A DNA stretch of 64,000 nucleotides from Nocardia alni (GTDB lineage Bacteria > Actinomycetota > Actinomycetes > Mycobacteriales > Mycobacteriaceae). The notes beneath the pieces are model-generated. The model was not told the DNA's origin. It searched no databases and saw only the letters and a list, made by a program, of their open reading frames with translations. Position 1 is the first letter of the stretch; the number at the start of each line of letters is the position of its first letter. Location of the stretch: positions 47,867 through 111,866 of the forward strand of contig NZ_JAGPOX010000007.1 in the NCBI RefSeq assembly GCF_019038435.1, given 5' to 3'. Below, in pieces: positions 49,927 to 57,796 of this stretch. The position numbers and the translations under genes are program-made.

Positions 49927-50945
49927 GCCATACCGCCACCACCATCAAGACCGGTCTGTTCGCCGCCGCGATGCTGCTGATCATCGCCGCGCTGGTCGTG
50001 GTCTTCGGCCAGTTCCGCTTCGACGCGCACAACCGGTACTACGCGGTGTTCACCGATGTGTCCGGGCTGAAGAAGGGGGATTTCATCCGGGTCGCCGGGG
50101 TCGAGGTCGGGCGGGTGACCGATGTGGGAGTCGAGGCCGGGTATCGCGGGCACATCACGCTGGACGTCGACAAGGACTATCAGATCACCAGCGCGACAAG
50201 GGCATTGGTGCGTTACCAGAACCTGGTCGGCGATCGTTACCTGGAATTGCAGCAGGGGCCCGGCGATCTCATGCCGGAACCGTCGGGATACACGATCGCA
50301 CTGGATCATACGTCGCCGGCGTTGGATCTGGATCTGCTGATCGGCAGTTTCCAGCCGCTGTTTCGCGGCCTGGATCCCGTGCAGATCAACAATCTGTCCG
50401 GCGAACTGATCGCGGTGCTGCAAGGGCAGGGCGGAACGGTGCAATCGCTTCTCATCCATGCCGCCTCGCTCACGAGCACTCTGGCCGACCGTGATCAGCT
50501 GATCGGCCGCGTCGTCGCCAATCTCGACGCCGTTATCGGCAGCGTCGACCAGCACGACGAGCAGTTGTCCTCGGCGCTGGACAAGGCCCAGCAGATCGCC
50601 ACCGGGCTCGCCCAGGACAGCGACGACTGGGGGCGCGCCCTGGACCACATCGACGCTTCGACCGCGGCATTGGCGAGTCTGCTCACCCAGGACCGGCCCG
50701 CGCTCACCGGGACAATCGGCCAACTCGACCGGACCGCAACACAACTCGACGCCGGATCCGGGACGCTGGACAGCGTTCTTGGCCGGCTTCCCGACACCTA
50801 CGCCGCGTTGACCCGCCTCGGCGCGTATGGGAACTTCTTCAACTACTACCTGTGCGGTTTGCGGATCGAACTCGACGGGCCCGGCGGCAAGGCGTTCACC
50901 ACTCCATTGATCGGGCAGACCACAGGGCGGTGCGCTCCGAAATGA
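49923..50945 (+). CDS. mceB: MceB
   Basis: A 340-residue Mce subunit. A membrane helix (residues 8-30, TGLFAAAMLLIIAALVVVF) is followed by an MCE domain (YYAVFTDVSGLKKGDFIRVAGVEVGRVTDV, LVRYQNLVGDRYLELQQG) and helices with heptad-like hydrophobics to about residue 300. Two Cys near the C terminus (YYLCGL and GRCAPK) could form a disulfide. ATGA overlaps on both sides fix its order between MceA and MceC in the hexameric tunnel. Confidence 0.9.
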   Translation: MSHTATTIKTGLFAAAMLLIIAALVVVFGQFRFDAHNRYYAVFTDVSGLKKGDFIRVAGVEVGRVTDVGVEAGYRGHITLDVDKDYQITSATRALVRYQNLVGDRYLELQQGPGDLMPEPSGYTIALDHTSPALDLDLLIGSFQPLFRGLDPVQINNLSGELIAVLQGQGGTVQSLLIHAASLTSTLADRDQLIGRVVANLDAVIGSVDQHDEQLSSALDKAQQIATGLAQDSDDWGRALDHIDASTAALASLLTQDRPALTGTIGQLDRTATQLDAGSGTLDSVLGRLPDTYAALTRLGAYGNFFNYYLCGLRIELDGPGGKAFTTPLIGQTTGRCAPK

Positions 50946-51979
50946 CGCGAAACAACGAGGCCCGCAATACGTTCCGGGCCGGACTGCTGGGTACCGCGGT
51001 GATCGCGCTGGTGGTACTGGCCACGCTGAACATCAATGCGCTGCCCTTCCTGAACAGTGACGACACTTACCGGGCCCTGTTCACCGACAGCGGCGGGCTC
51101 CAGCACGGCGACGTCGTGGAGGTGGCCGGCGTCGATTGCGGCAGCGTGCGCCACATCGGCATCGAGGGTACGGCGGTCGCGGTCGATTTCAGCCTCGGCT
51201 GTGGTCTGTCGCTGGGCAGCGACACCACCGCTCGGATCGCGACCGCGACCGTACTGGGCGAGCGGCATCTGCGCCTGCGACCGGCCGGGCCGGGCAGACT
51301 GCGGCCCGGCAGCACCATCGGACTGGAACGCACCACCTCTCCGTACAACCTCACCGATGCGCTGACCGACCTGAACGACACCGCCGGAAATATCGACACG
51401 GCGCAGTTGAGCCGATCCATGCGCGTACTGGCCGACACCCTGCAGCACACCCCCGACGATCTGCGCGCCGCCGTCGACGGTGTCGGACGGTTGTCCGCGA
51501 CGATCGCGGACCGCGACCAGCAGCTGCGTGACCTGCTCGAACACGCCGGAAGGGTGACCGCGGTGCTGTCGCAACGCAGTGGACAGCTCAACACGCTGAT
51601 CATCGACGCCGATACGGTCCTGGGCGAGTTGGAGAACCGCCGGGCCGCGGTGGCGACGCTGTTCGGCAACGTCAGTGACCTTGCGGCACAGCTGAATGCG
51701 CTGGTGCGTGACAATCAGGCACAGCTGGGTCCGACCCTGGACCGGGTGAATTCCGTCCTGGGCATCCTGCGCAAGAACAACGACAACATCAGCACGGCCA
51801 TCGCCCGGCTCGGCCCGTACATGACCGAGCTGGGGGAGGCCGTGGCCAGCGGCCCGTTCTTCAATTCCTATATCCAGAACCTGATCCCGGGGCAGATCAT
51901 CGCGCCGTATGTCGACGCGGCCCTGGGGCCGCCCGCCTCGGCTCCGGCCGTGCCAGGAATTCCCCAGGGGGGACGATGA
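50942..51979 (+). CDS. mceC: MceC
   Basis: A 345-residue Mce subunit with an N-terminal membrane helix (residues 10-32), an MCE domain (RALFTDSGGLQHGDVVEVAGVDCGSVRHI, then ATVLGERHLRLRPAG) and a helical tunnel segment containing LSATIADRDQQLRDLLEHAGRV. The end is Pro/Ala-rich (LGPPASAPAVPGIPQGG), typical of MceC/MceD tails. It is coupled to mceB and mceD by ATGA overlaps. Confidence 0.9.
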   Translation: MTRNNEARNTFRAGLLGTAVIALVVLATLNINALPFLNSDDTYRALFTDSGGLQHGDVVEVAGVDCGSVRHIGIEGTAVAVDFSLGCGLSLGSDTTARIATATVLGERHLRLRPAGPGRLRPGSTIGLERTTSPYNLTDALTDLNDTAGNIDTAQLSRSMRVLADTLQHTPDDLRAAVDGVGRLSATIADRDQQLRDLLEHAGRVTAVLSQRSGQLNTLIIDADTVLGELENRRAAVATLFGNVSDLAAQLNALVRDNQAQLGPTLDRVNSVLGILRKNNDNISTAIARLGPYMTELGEAVASGPFFNSYIQNLIPGQIIAPYVDAALGPPASAPAVPGIPQGGR

Positions 51980-53193
51980 ATTCAGGTTTCCGCCGCTCGC
52001 CGCTCGTGTGGTTGTCGGTCGTCGCGGCCGTGGTCGTGCTGGCGGTCGTGTCCTATATCGTGGCGCCCCGGCTGTCCAGGGCCGAGTTCACCGCCGAATT
52101 CAGTTCTGTGACCGGGCTTTACGTCGGTGACCAGGTGAAGGTCATGGGTGTCACGGTCGGCGGGATCGACGCGATCGAACCCGCCGGTGATCGGGTCCGG
52201 GTACGCTTCCATGTCGACACCGATCAGCCGATTCCGGCGGCCGCCAGGGCCGTCATCATGTCGCCGAATCTGGTGTCCTCCCGGTTCATTCAGCTCGCTC
52301 CCACGTACGCGGGCGGTCCCCGGTTGGCCGACGGCGCCACGATTCCGCTGGGGCGCACGGCGGTTCCCGTCGAGTGGGATCAGATCGAGGCCCAGTTGCA
52401 GCGGCTGGCCACCGCGCTCGGGCCGACCGATGCCGACCCCCGCGGTCCGCTCGGGCAGGTCGTCGACACCGCCGCGGCCAACCTGCGGGGCGAGGGGCCG
52501 AACCTCCATCAGACATTGACCTCCCTGTCCGCGGCGATGAAAACCCTGTCGGAGGGACGTGGCGACCTGGTCTCCATCGTCGCCAATCTGCAGATCTTCG
52601 TGACCGCCCTGTCGCAGAGCGGGCAGCAGATCGTCGCGATCAACGACCGCCTCGCCACGGTCTCCACCCTGCTCGCCGACAACCGCGGCGATCTCGGCAC
52701 GGCCCTGAGCGGGCTCGACGGGGCTCTCGGTGAGGTCACCCGTTTCGTCGCGGACAACCGGGACCGGCTCGGTGGCGCGGTGGACAACCTGTCCTCGGTG
52801 GCGGCGACCCTCGCCCAGCAGCGCGACGGCCTGGCCCAGGTGCTGCACGTCGCACCGAATGCCCTGGCCAATCTGGACAATATCTACCAGCCGGCGCACG
52901 ACACCGTCGTCTCCGCGCTGGCGCTGAGCAACTTCGCCAATCCGGTGAACTTCGTGTGCTCCGCGCTCGCGGCGGCCGAGCAGACCGACGCGCAGCACGG
53001 CGCGGAGCTGTGTGCGCAATACCTTGGGCCACTGCTGAATCTGCTGCGGACCGACTATCCGCCGCTGATGGCCGATCCATCGCGCGGTGTTGGCGCGTTG
53101 CCGGGCCAACTCGTTTACAGCGCACCGGGTCTCGCGCCGCGGTCGACTCCTTCGACACTGTCCCAGCTGCTGGTACCCGGAGGGCACCGATGA
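51976..53193 (+). CDS. mceD: MceD
   Basis: A 405-residue Mce subunit: membrane helix at residues 9-29, MCE domain (FTAEFSSVTGLYVGDQVKVMGVTVGGIDAI, PNLVSSRFIQLAPTYAGG), then tunnel helices (LQIFVTALSQSGQQIVAINDRLATVSTLLADNRGDL). Its C terminus (GQLVYSAPGLAPRSTPSTLSQLLVPGGHR, here only pointed to) is coded by DNA that was copied into the start of mceE. The stop overlaps mceE (ATGA). Confidence 0.9.
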   Translation: MNSGFRRSPLVWLSVVAAVVVLAVVSYIVAPRLSRAEFTAEFSSVTGLYVGDQVKVMGVTVGGIDAIEPAGDRVRVRFHVDTDQPIPAAARAVIMSPNLVSSRFIQLAPTYAGGPRLADGATIPLGRTAVPVEWDQIEAQLQRLATALGPTDADPRGPLGQVVDTAAANLRGEGPNLHQTLTSLSAAMKTLSEGRGDLVSIVANLQIFVTALSQSGQQIVAINDRLATVSTLLADNRGDLGTALSGLDGALGEVTRFVADNRDRLGGAVDNLSSVAATLAQQRDGLAQVLHVAPNALANLDNIYQPAHDTVVSALALSNFANPVNFVCSALAAAEQTDAQHGAELCAQYLGPLLNLLRTDYPPLMADPSRGVGALPGQLVYSAPGLAPRSTPSTLSQLLVPGGHR

Positions 53194-53290
53194 CCCCGCG
53201 ACTGCGAATCAGCGCTCGAGTCAACTCGTTCACAGCGCACCGGGGGCTCCTTCGAGGCTGTCCCGGCGGGCGGTCCCCGGCGCCCTCGCG
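53107..53290 (+). repeat. Decayed tandem duplication at the mceD/mceE junction
   Basis: The block CAACTCGTTTACAGCGCACC (53107) recurs as CAACTCGTTCACAGCGCACC (53222), CTCCTTCGA-CTGTCCC follows in both, and CGCGACTGCG at 53197 recurs at 53287. The offset shrinks from 115 to 90 bp, so the second copy lost about 25 bp. The copy is read in a different frame inside mceE. Confidence 0.75.
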
Positions 53291-54428
53291 ACTGCGTAAT
53301 CGCGCCGCGCTGCTGCTTGTTCTCGGCATGGTGTTGACCGCAGGCGGCTGCGGCTGGCGTGGGCTGAACTCGCTACCGCTGCCCGGTACCGCCGGGCACG
53401 GGCCCGGTTCGTATTCGGTGCGTATCGAGATGCCCGATGTGTCGACGATTCAGCGCAATTCGCCGGTGCTGGTCTCCGACGTCACCGTCGGATCCGTCAC
53501 CGGCATCGCTCTGCAGGGCCAGCACGCGCTGGTCACCGTTCGTCTCGGACGCGGGGTGCGATTGCCGGAGAACGCCACGGCGAAGGTCGGCCAGACCAGC
53601 CTGCTCGGCAGCACCCACATCGAACTCGGCGCGCCGACAACGGAACCCGCTCGCGGAACCCTGCACGACGGCTCCCTGATCCCGCTGGCGCACGCGGGCA
53701 GCTTCCCGACCACCGAACAGACGCTGGCGTCGATGTCCCTGGTGCTCAGCGGCGGCGGCCTGGCGCAGATCCGCGACATCAGCAGCGAACTGAATACCGC
53801 CCTGTCCGGCCGCGAGGATGCGGTGCGCGATCTGCTCGCGAAACTCGACACCCTGGTGCGCGGCCTCGACGACCAGAAGCAGGACATCGTCGACGCCATC
53901 GCCGGCCTCGACGCGCTGAGCGCGCGACTGGCCGACCACCACGACGAGATCGCCACCGCCATAACACATCTCGAACCGGCCCTCACAGTGATCGAGAACC
54001 GGCGCGCCGACCTCACCCACGCCCTGACCGGCCTCGGCGATCTCGGCCGCACCGCGACCGCCCTGATCGCCGACACCCGCGGCGACATCACTGCGGAACT
54101 ACACGACCTACAGCCGGTCCTGGCGGCCCTGGCCGATTCCGGAACCTCCCTCACCGACTCCACCCGATACCTGCTCACCTACCCGTTCCCCATCGGCACC
54201 TACGCGAACGCCGTACGCGGCGACTACGCCAACGGCGAGGTCACCCTGGACCTGCGACTGAACACCCTCGACAACGCGCTCCTGCTCGGCACGCCCCTCC
54301 AGGGAATGCTCACCGGGCTGGAGGGCATCATCGGCCACACCGCCCCCGGCCCGATCCAGACCGCCCCCGTTCCCCTACCGCAACTGCTGACACCCGGACT
54401 GTCCCCGAGCGCCGGAGGTCCACGATGA
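53190..54428 (+). CDS. mceE: MceE, lipoprotein Mce subunit
   Basis: A 412-residue Mce subunit with a lipoprotein signal: AALLLVLGMVLTAGGC, lipobox Cys at residue 54. The MCE domain follows (YSVRIEMPDVSTIQRNSPVLVSDVTVGSV, QTSLLGSTHIELGAP) and then tunnel helices. The first 36 residues are unusually long for an LprK/MceE signal; residues about 11-34 are encoded by the duplicated 3' end of mceD read in another frame, so they are probably junk tolerated before the true signal. ATG 53190 overlaps the mceD stop. Its own stop overlaps the first small ORF. Confidence 0.88.
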   Translation: MTPRLRISARVNSFTAHRGLLRGCPGGRSPAPSRLRNRAALLLVLGMVLTAGGCGWRGLNSLPLPGTAGHGPGSYSVRIEMPDVSTIQRNSPVLVSDVTVGSVTGIALQGQHALVTVRLGRGVRLPENATAKVGQTSLLGSTHIELGAPTTEPARGTLHDGSLIPLAHAGSFPTTEQTLASMSLVLSGGGLAQIRDISSELNTALSGREDAVRDLLAKLDTLVRGLDDQKQDIVDAIAGLDALSARLADHHDEIATAITHLEPALTVIENRRADLTHALTGLGDLGRTATALIADTRGDITAELHDLQPVLAALADSGTSLTDSTRYLLTYPFPIGTYANAVRGDYANGEVTLDLRLNTLDNALLLGTPLQGMLTGLEGIIGHTAPGPIQTAPVPLPQLLTPGLSPSAGGPR

Positions 54429-54676
54429 GGCATGGCCAGTTGAACGCGCCCCGGCCCGATCCGGACCCCGCCCATTCCATTGCCGCAGTTGTTGACACCG
54501 GCACCGGCGTCGAGCCGGGGGTCCGCGATGAGGTGAGGATACCGGCGACCCCGGCCCCCGCCGCGCAAGCCCTGGGTGTTCGTTGTCATCGCGGTGGTGT
54601 CGATGGCGATTGCCGCGACCGTATGCGCGCAGTTGCGGACACCGGCGCCCGCCCCGAGCCCGGGGGGCCACGATGA
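54425..54676 (+). CDS. 83-residue ORF coupled to mceE
   Basis: ATG 54425 overlaps the mceE stop (ATGA) and TGA 54674-54676 overlaps the next small ORF (ATGA). The first 34 residues (MRHGQLNAPRPDPDPAH, SIAAVVDTGTGVE) resemble the 36-residue ORF that follows; the rest is the duplicated mceF start read out of frame. No domain or signal is present. It is probably translated because of its overlaps, but a function is doubtful. Confidence 0.4.
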   Translation: MRHGQLNAPRPDPDPAHSIAAVVDTGTGVEPGVRDEVRIPATPAPAAQALGVRCHRGGVDGDCRDRMRAVADTGARPEPGGPR

Positions 54677-54783
54677 GGCGCCGACACCAGCCGAACTCGC
54701 CCCGGGGCGATGCGAACGGCACCCACTCCATCGCCGCAGCTGTCGGCCTTGGCATCCGCGTCGAGCTCGAGGGTCTGCGATGA
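54673..54783 (+). CDS. 36-residue ORF coupled to mceF
   Basis: ATG 54673 overlaps the previous ORF stop, and TGA 54781-54783 overlaps the mceF ATG at 54780, both as ATGA. The product begins MRRRHQPNSPRGDANG and contains HSIAAAVGLGIR. The related N-terminal part of the previous ORF shows this little gene has been duplicated, so it may be the ancestral mceE-mceF linker ORF. Its likely job is to couple ribosomes into mceF. Confidence 0.4.
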   Translation: MRRRHQPNSPRGDANGTHSIAAAVGLGIRVELEGLR

Positions 54784-56144
54784 GGTGGGGACATCGGCGG
54801 CCTCGGCCTCTGCCGCGCAAGCTTTGGGTGTTCGCCGTTATCGCGGTGGTGTCGATGGTGGTCGCCGCGACCGAGTATGCGCAACTGCCGCAGCGTGCGG
54901 GGATCGGGCGCTACACGGTCAGCGTGCGGTTGCACGACGGCGGTGGGTTGTATTCGAATGCCGACGTCAGCTACCGGGGTGTCACCATCGGGAAGGTGAC
55001 GGCCCTGGTCACTACCGAAAGCGGTGCCCGCGCGACACTTTCGTTGAAGTCGTCGGCAAAGGTACCTGCCGACCTGGATGCGGCCGTGCGCAGTATGTCG
55101 GCGGTCGGAGAGCAGTACATCGATCTGGTTCCGCGGCGCGCCGGAGGGCCCTACCTGTCCGACGGCGCGGTGATATCCGCCGACCGGACCTCGACCCCGG
55201 CCGATATCGGCCGGATCCTCGATCGGATCGAGGCATCGTTGCAGTCGATCGGTCCCGGCAACCTACGTACCGCGCTCGACGAATCCTTCACCGCGGTCAA
55301 CGGTCTCGGCCCGCAGTTGCGTGAGCTCGTCGAAGCGCTGCATCAGTTGGCGCACGCCGCGGCGCAAGTCGGCGGTCCGGCCTCGACCCTGATCGATCAG
55401 CTCGGGCCCTTGCTGGACACCCAGACCGTCACCGGGGACGCGATCCGGCAGTGGGCTTCGTCGCTGGCGTCGCTGACCGGACAGCTCCGCAGCAGCGACA
55501 GCGATCTGCGCGGCGTTATCGGCCAGGCCGGGCCCGCCGCCGATCAGGTGACCGCACTGTTCGACCGGGTGCGTCCCACCCTGCCGTTGCTGCTGACGAA
55601 CCTCGTCACCGTCGAACAGGTTGCCGCCGTGTACAACCCATCGCTCGAACAGATTCTGGTGCTCTATCCGCCCCTGATCGCCGCCACACAATCGGCCGGC
55701 CTGCCCAACGTCGACGATCCCGGCCAGAACACCTTCTTCGCCAACGAGCTCAACGACCCGCCCCCGTGCATCCAGGGATTCCTGCCCCCCGACCAGCGAC
55801 GCTCACCGACCGCCACCGACGTGCCGGCGACCCCGCCGAATCTGTATTGCAAAGTGGCGTCCAATGATCCGAGAGCGGTCCGGGGCGCACGAAACCTCCC
55901 GTGCATGGAATACCCCGGCCGCCGCGCGGCCACCGTGCAACTGTGCCGCGACCCGTCCGGCAACTCTCAGGAACCGGACCAGCCAGCGACACCGCCGAAT
56001 CCACCGGTAGGCACCGCCTCTTATACGCCGACCGACGGCAGCTACGTCGGCGGCGACGGCAAGTTGTACGCCGACGCCGGGCTGCGCCGCGGCGCTCAGG
56101 GACGACCACTACCGCTCGCCACACTGCTCGCCCCACCGCCGTGA
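54780..56144 (+). CDS. mceF: MceF
   Basis: A 454-residue Mce subunit. Membrane helix at about residues 15-36 (KLWVFAVIAVVSMVVAA), MCE domain (YTVSVRLHDGGGLYSNADVSYRGVTIGKV, MSAVGEQYIDLVPRR), tunnel helices, and a Pro-rich C terminus with several Cys (PPPCIQGF, LYCKV, LPCMEY, QLCRDP), as in MceF proteins of Nocardia and Rhodococcus. ATG 54780 is preferred because it follows the duplication and overlaps the small ORF; the frame is open upstream to 54576 through the dead copy. It ends the operon. Confidence 0.9.
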   Translation: MRWGHRRPRPLPRKLWVFAVIAVVSMVVAATEYAQLPQRAGIGRYTVSVRLHDGGGLYSNADVSYRGVTIGKVTALVTTESGARATLSLKSSAKVPADLDAAVRSMSAVGEQYIDLVPRRAGGPYLSDGAVISADRTSTPADIGRILDRIEASLQSIGPGNLRTALDESFTAVNGLGPQLRELVEALHQLAHAAAQVGGPASTLIDQLGPLLDTQTVTGDAIRQWASSLASLTGQLRSSDSDLRGVIGQAGPAADQVTALFDRVRPTLPLLLTNLVTVEQVAAVYNPSLEQILVLYPPLIAATQSAGLPNVDDPGQNTFFANELNDPPPCIQGFLPPDQRRSPTATDVPATPPNLYCKVASNDPRAVRGARNLPCMEYPGRRAATVQLCRDPSGNSQEPDQPATPPNPPVGTASYTPTDGSYVGGDGKLYADAGLRRGAQGRPLPLATLLAPPP

Positions 56145-56428
56145 ACCCTGTGGCAGGTCGAGCCCGGCCATCGCGGGCAAGTCCGCAGTGACCACCATCG
56201 ACACACGCCTGGACCGACTCGATTGTCGAATCCTTTGCATGCCAGGCTGACTCACCGATAGTGCCGAGTTCCGGTCGACCGGGTGGCCGGCGGCGATCGA
56301 AGACGATGTTGCGGCACAACAGCGGCTCCGGTCGCTGCCGTCCTGCGTGACGCTGGGTTGGGCTCGGGGGCGTGCGCGGTTCCGGCTGGGGTTGCCGTGT
56401 GCGGGGGCGATTCGGGGTGGTAGCGAGG
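56145..56428. other. Convergent spacer between mceF and the Mas gene
   Basis: No gene is supported. A weak hairpin (GCCCG, 7-base loop, CGGGC at 56162-56178) soon after the mceF stop could help end the mce transcript. Nothing else stands out. Confidence 0.3.
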
Positions 56429-57094
56429 TCAGACCGTATCGAGCTTGGTGACCAGCCAGTGGCCGTCGATCTTGTGTAATTCCAGGCGCAGACTGCTGGA
56501 TATGGTCGTTGGCTGTTTCAGGTCGTCGGCGGTTGTCACCTGGTTGACGAATACCAGGGCGACCGCGGCGTTCGAGTTCGCGGAGACTACTGATGTCGCG
56601 GTGACGGTTGCCGTGGAACTCATGTGTCGCTGGGTGGCGGCGGGTAGCACCACGTCGGTTCCGAGTTTGTCGAAATAGGTTGCGAAGTCGCCGCTGAGGT
56701 GGGAGCGGGCTCGCGCGAGATCCGCTGTGACGGTTGCGGGTTTGTAGGACAGGATCGCAGTGGCGGCGTCGGCTGCTGCTGGTCCGGCCTCGCGGTTGGC
56801 TGTGGCGAGTGCGGCGTCGTCGCGATATTGGACGATCGACCACAGCATCGTGATCGCGAGTGCCACCGTGATCACGGCGATCAGCGTGATCGGCCATCGG
56901 CGCCCGATCGTCCGCCACCGGCCGGGTGTGGCCGTCGGCTTCACCGGATCGCCGGGTTCGGATCCTCTTGGAGTGGTTGAGTTCGCCGAATTGTCCGGTG
57001 CGGATTCGGCTGCAGCGGTGGGTGGTTCGGATGCATCCGCGGCCGGGACGGTGGCGAGCTGCCCGACTTCCTCGGCAGCGACGTGGCCGCTCAC
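56429..57094 (-). CDS. Mce-associated membrane protein (Mas) 2
   Basis: A 221-residue protein with an acidic, Pro/Ser-rich cytoplasmic N terminus (to about residue 62), one membrane helix (PITLIAVITVALAITMLWSIV) and an extracytoplasmic domain of about 130 residues ending LRLELHKIDGHWLVTKLDTV, the VlX/NTF2-like pattern of Mas proteins (Rv0199/OmamA type). These stabilise Mce complexes in mycobacteria. GTG 57094 overlaps the stop of the first Mas gene (GTGA). Both point toward the mce operon from the opposite strand. Confidence 0.83.
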   Translation of the reverse strand: MSGHVAAEEVGQLATVPAADASEPPTAAAESAPDNSANSTTPRGSEPGDPVKPTATPGRWRTIGRRWPITLIAVITVALAITMLWSIVQYRDDAALATANREAGPAAADAATAILSYKPATVTADLARARSHLSGDFATYFDKLGTDVVLPAATQRHMSSTATVTATSVVSANSNAAVALVFVNQVTTADDLKQPTTISSSLRLELHKIDGHWLVTKLDTV

Positions 57095-57681
57095 GGTACG
57101 AAGTCCACGTTCGAGACCAGGATGTGTCCCTGGGTGCGCTCCAGCGCCACACGCAACCGCCATACCCGCGGTTCGTCCTGCGCGCCTGCGGCATTGGTGA
57201 CCTTGGATGTCGCCGCGACGAGCACCTTGGCATGATCTCCCGACATCGATTCGATACCGGCGGCGGTGACGGTTCCCGTGGTCGAGACGTGCGCCTGCTG
57301 GACCACCGAGGTGAAGGCCGCTGCGCGGGAATCGAAGTCGTCGTGGAATGTCCCCGTCGACGCCGCGAGGATCCGTGCGACATCGGCGTCGGAGCTGCCG
57401 GCCGAGATCGTGGTCAGATCGATCACCGCCTGCCGTGCCGCCTGGAGGAACGCCGAGCGATCCGATTGTTCCCGGGCCACGGTGTGGTGATGGACCGTCA
57501 GGGTCGCCGTCGCCGCGGCGAGCGCCACGATCAGCGTCGCGGCGGCAGCCGAACCCAGTACTCGCCGGCTGAACAACTGCCGCAGTACGGTCGGAGCCTG
57601 ATCGGTGGACGCGGGGTCGTCCGTGCCGACCGGATGTGCCGTGAGCTCCGGTTCGTCGGCGTCGTTCTCGTTGTCCGCCAT
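57091..57681 (-). CDS. Mce-associated membrane protein (Mas) 1
   Basis: A 196-residue Mas protein: acidic N terminus (ADNENDADEPELTAHP), membrane helix near residues 48-66 (GSAAAATLIVALAAATATL) and an extracytoplasmic domain (ILAASTGTFHDDFDSRAAAF, RVWRLRVALERTQGHILVSNVDFVP). ATG 57681 is chosen; upstream in-frame ATGs at 57702 and 57693 are possible. It is translationally coupled to the second Mas gene and diverges from the hydrolase operon, with only 115 bp between starts, so the two may share regulation. Confidence 0.83.
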   Translation of the reverse strand: MADNENDADEPELTAHPVGTDDPASTDQAPTVLRQLFSRRVLGSAAAATLIVALAAATATLTVHHHTVAREQSDRSAFLQAARQAVIDLTTISAGSSDADVARILAASTGTFHDDFDSRAAAFTSVVQQAHVSTTGTVTAAGIESMSGDHAKVLVAATSKVTNAAGAQDEPRVWRLRVALERTQGHILVSNVDFVP

Positions 57682-57709
57682 GCGTGAAACCATCCAATGC
57701 ATACTCTGG

Positions 57710-57740
57710 TGTACCGTCGCTAAGTACTATAAAGTACGGT
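57710..57740. promoter_or_regulatory. GTAC-rich operator-like region, mas / hydrolase divergent spacer
   Basis: TGTACCGTCGCTAAGTAC is followed by TATAAAGTACGGTC: three GTAC words, the direct repeat AAGTAC, and outer arms ACCGT/ACGGT. TGTACC-TC matches the sequence at 45147-45155 before the oxidase-mce operon. A shared TetR regulator is possible. Confidence 0.4.
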
Positions 57741-57796
57741 CTGCGATCGCGACGTGGATCTCATCATCGGTGGGAAAACAGATCAGGAGGCCGGCC

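Larger units (their letters stand above)
54413..54910 (+). repeat. Tandem duplication of the mceE/mceF junction
   Basis: Two copies of about 250 bp are found. Matching anchors are CACGATGAGGC (54422 and 54670), TCCATT/CGCCGCAG (54477 and 54730), GTCNGCGATGAGGTG (54521 and 54773) and TTATCGCGGTGGTGTCGATGG-like sequence (about 54588 and 54840). Within each copy the 'GATGAGG' junction occurs twice. The first copy includes a dead mceF start (ATG AGG TGA at 54528) and its first membrane-helix codons. Confidence 0.8.

Noticed and set aside
54576..54779. Upstream start for mceF
   Set aside because: This stretch is the dead first copy of the duplicated mceF start; ATG 54780 has the ATGA overlap and full membrane helix.
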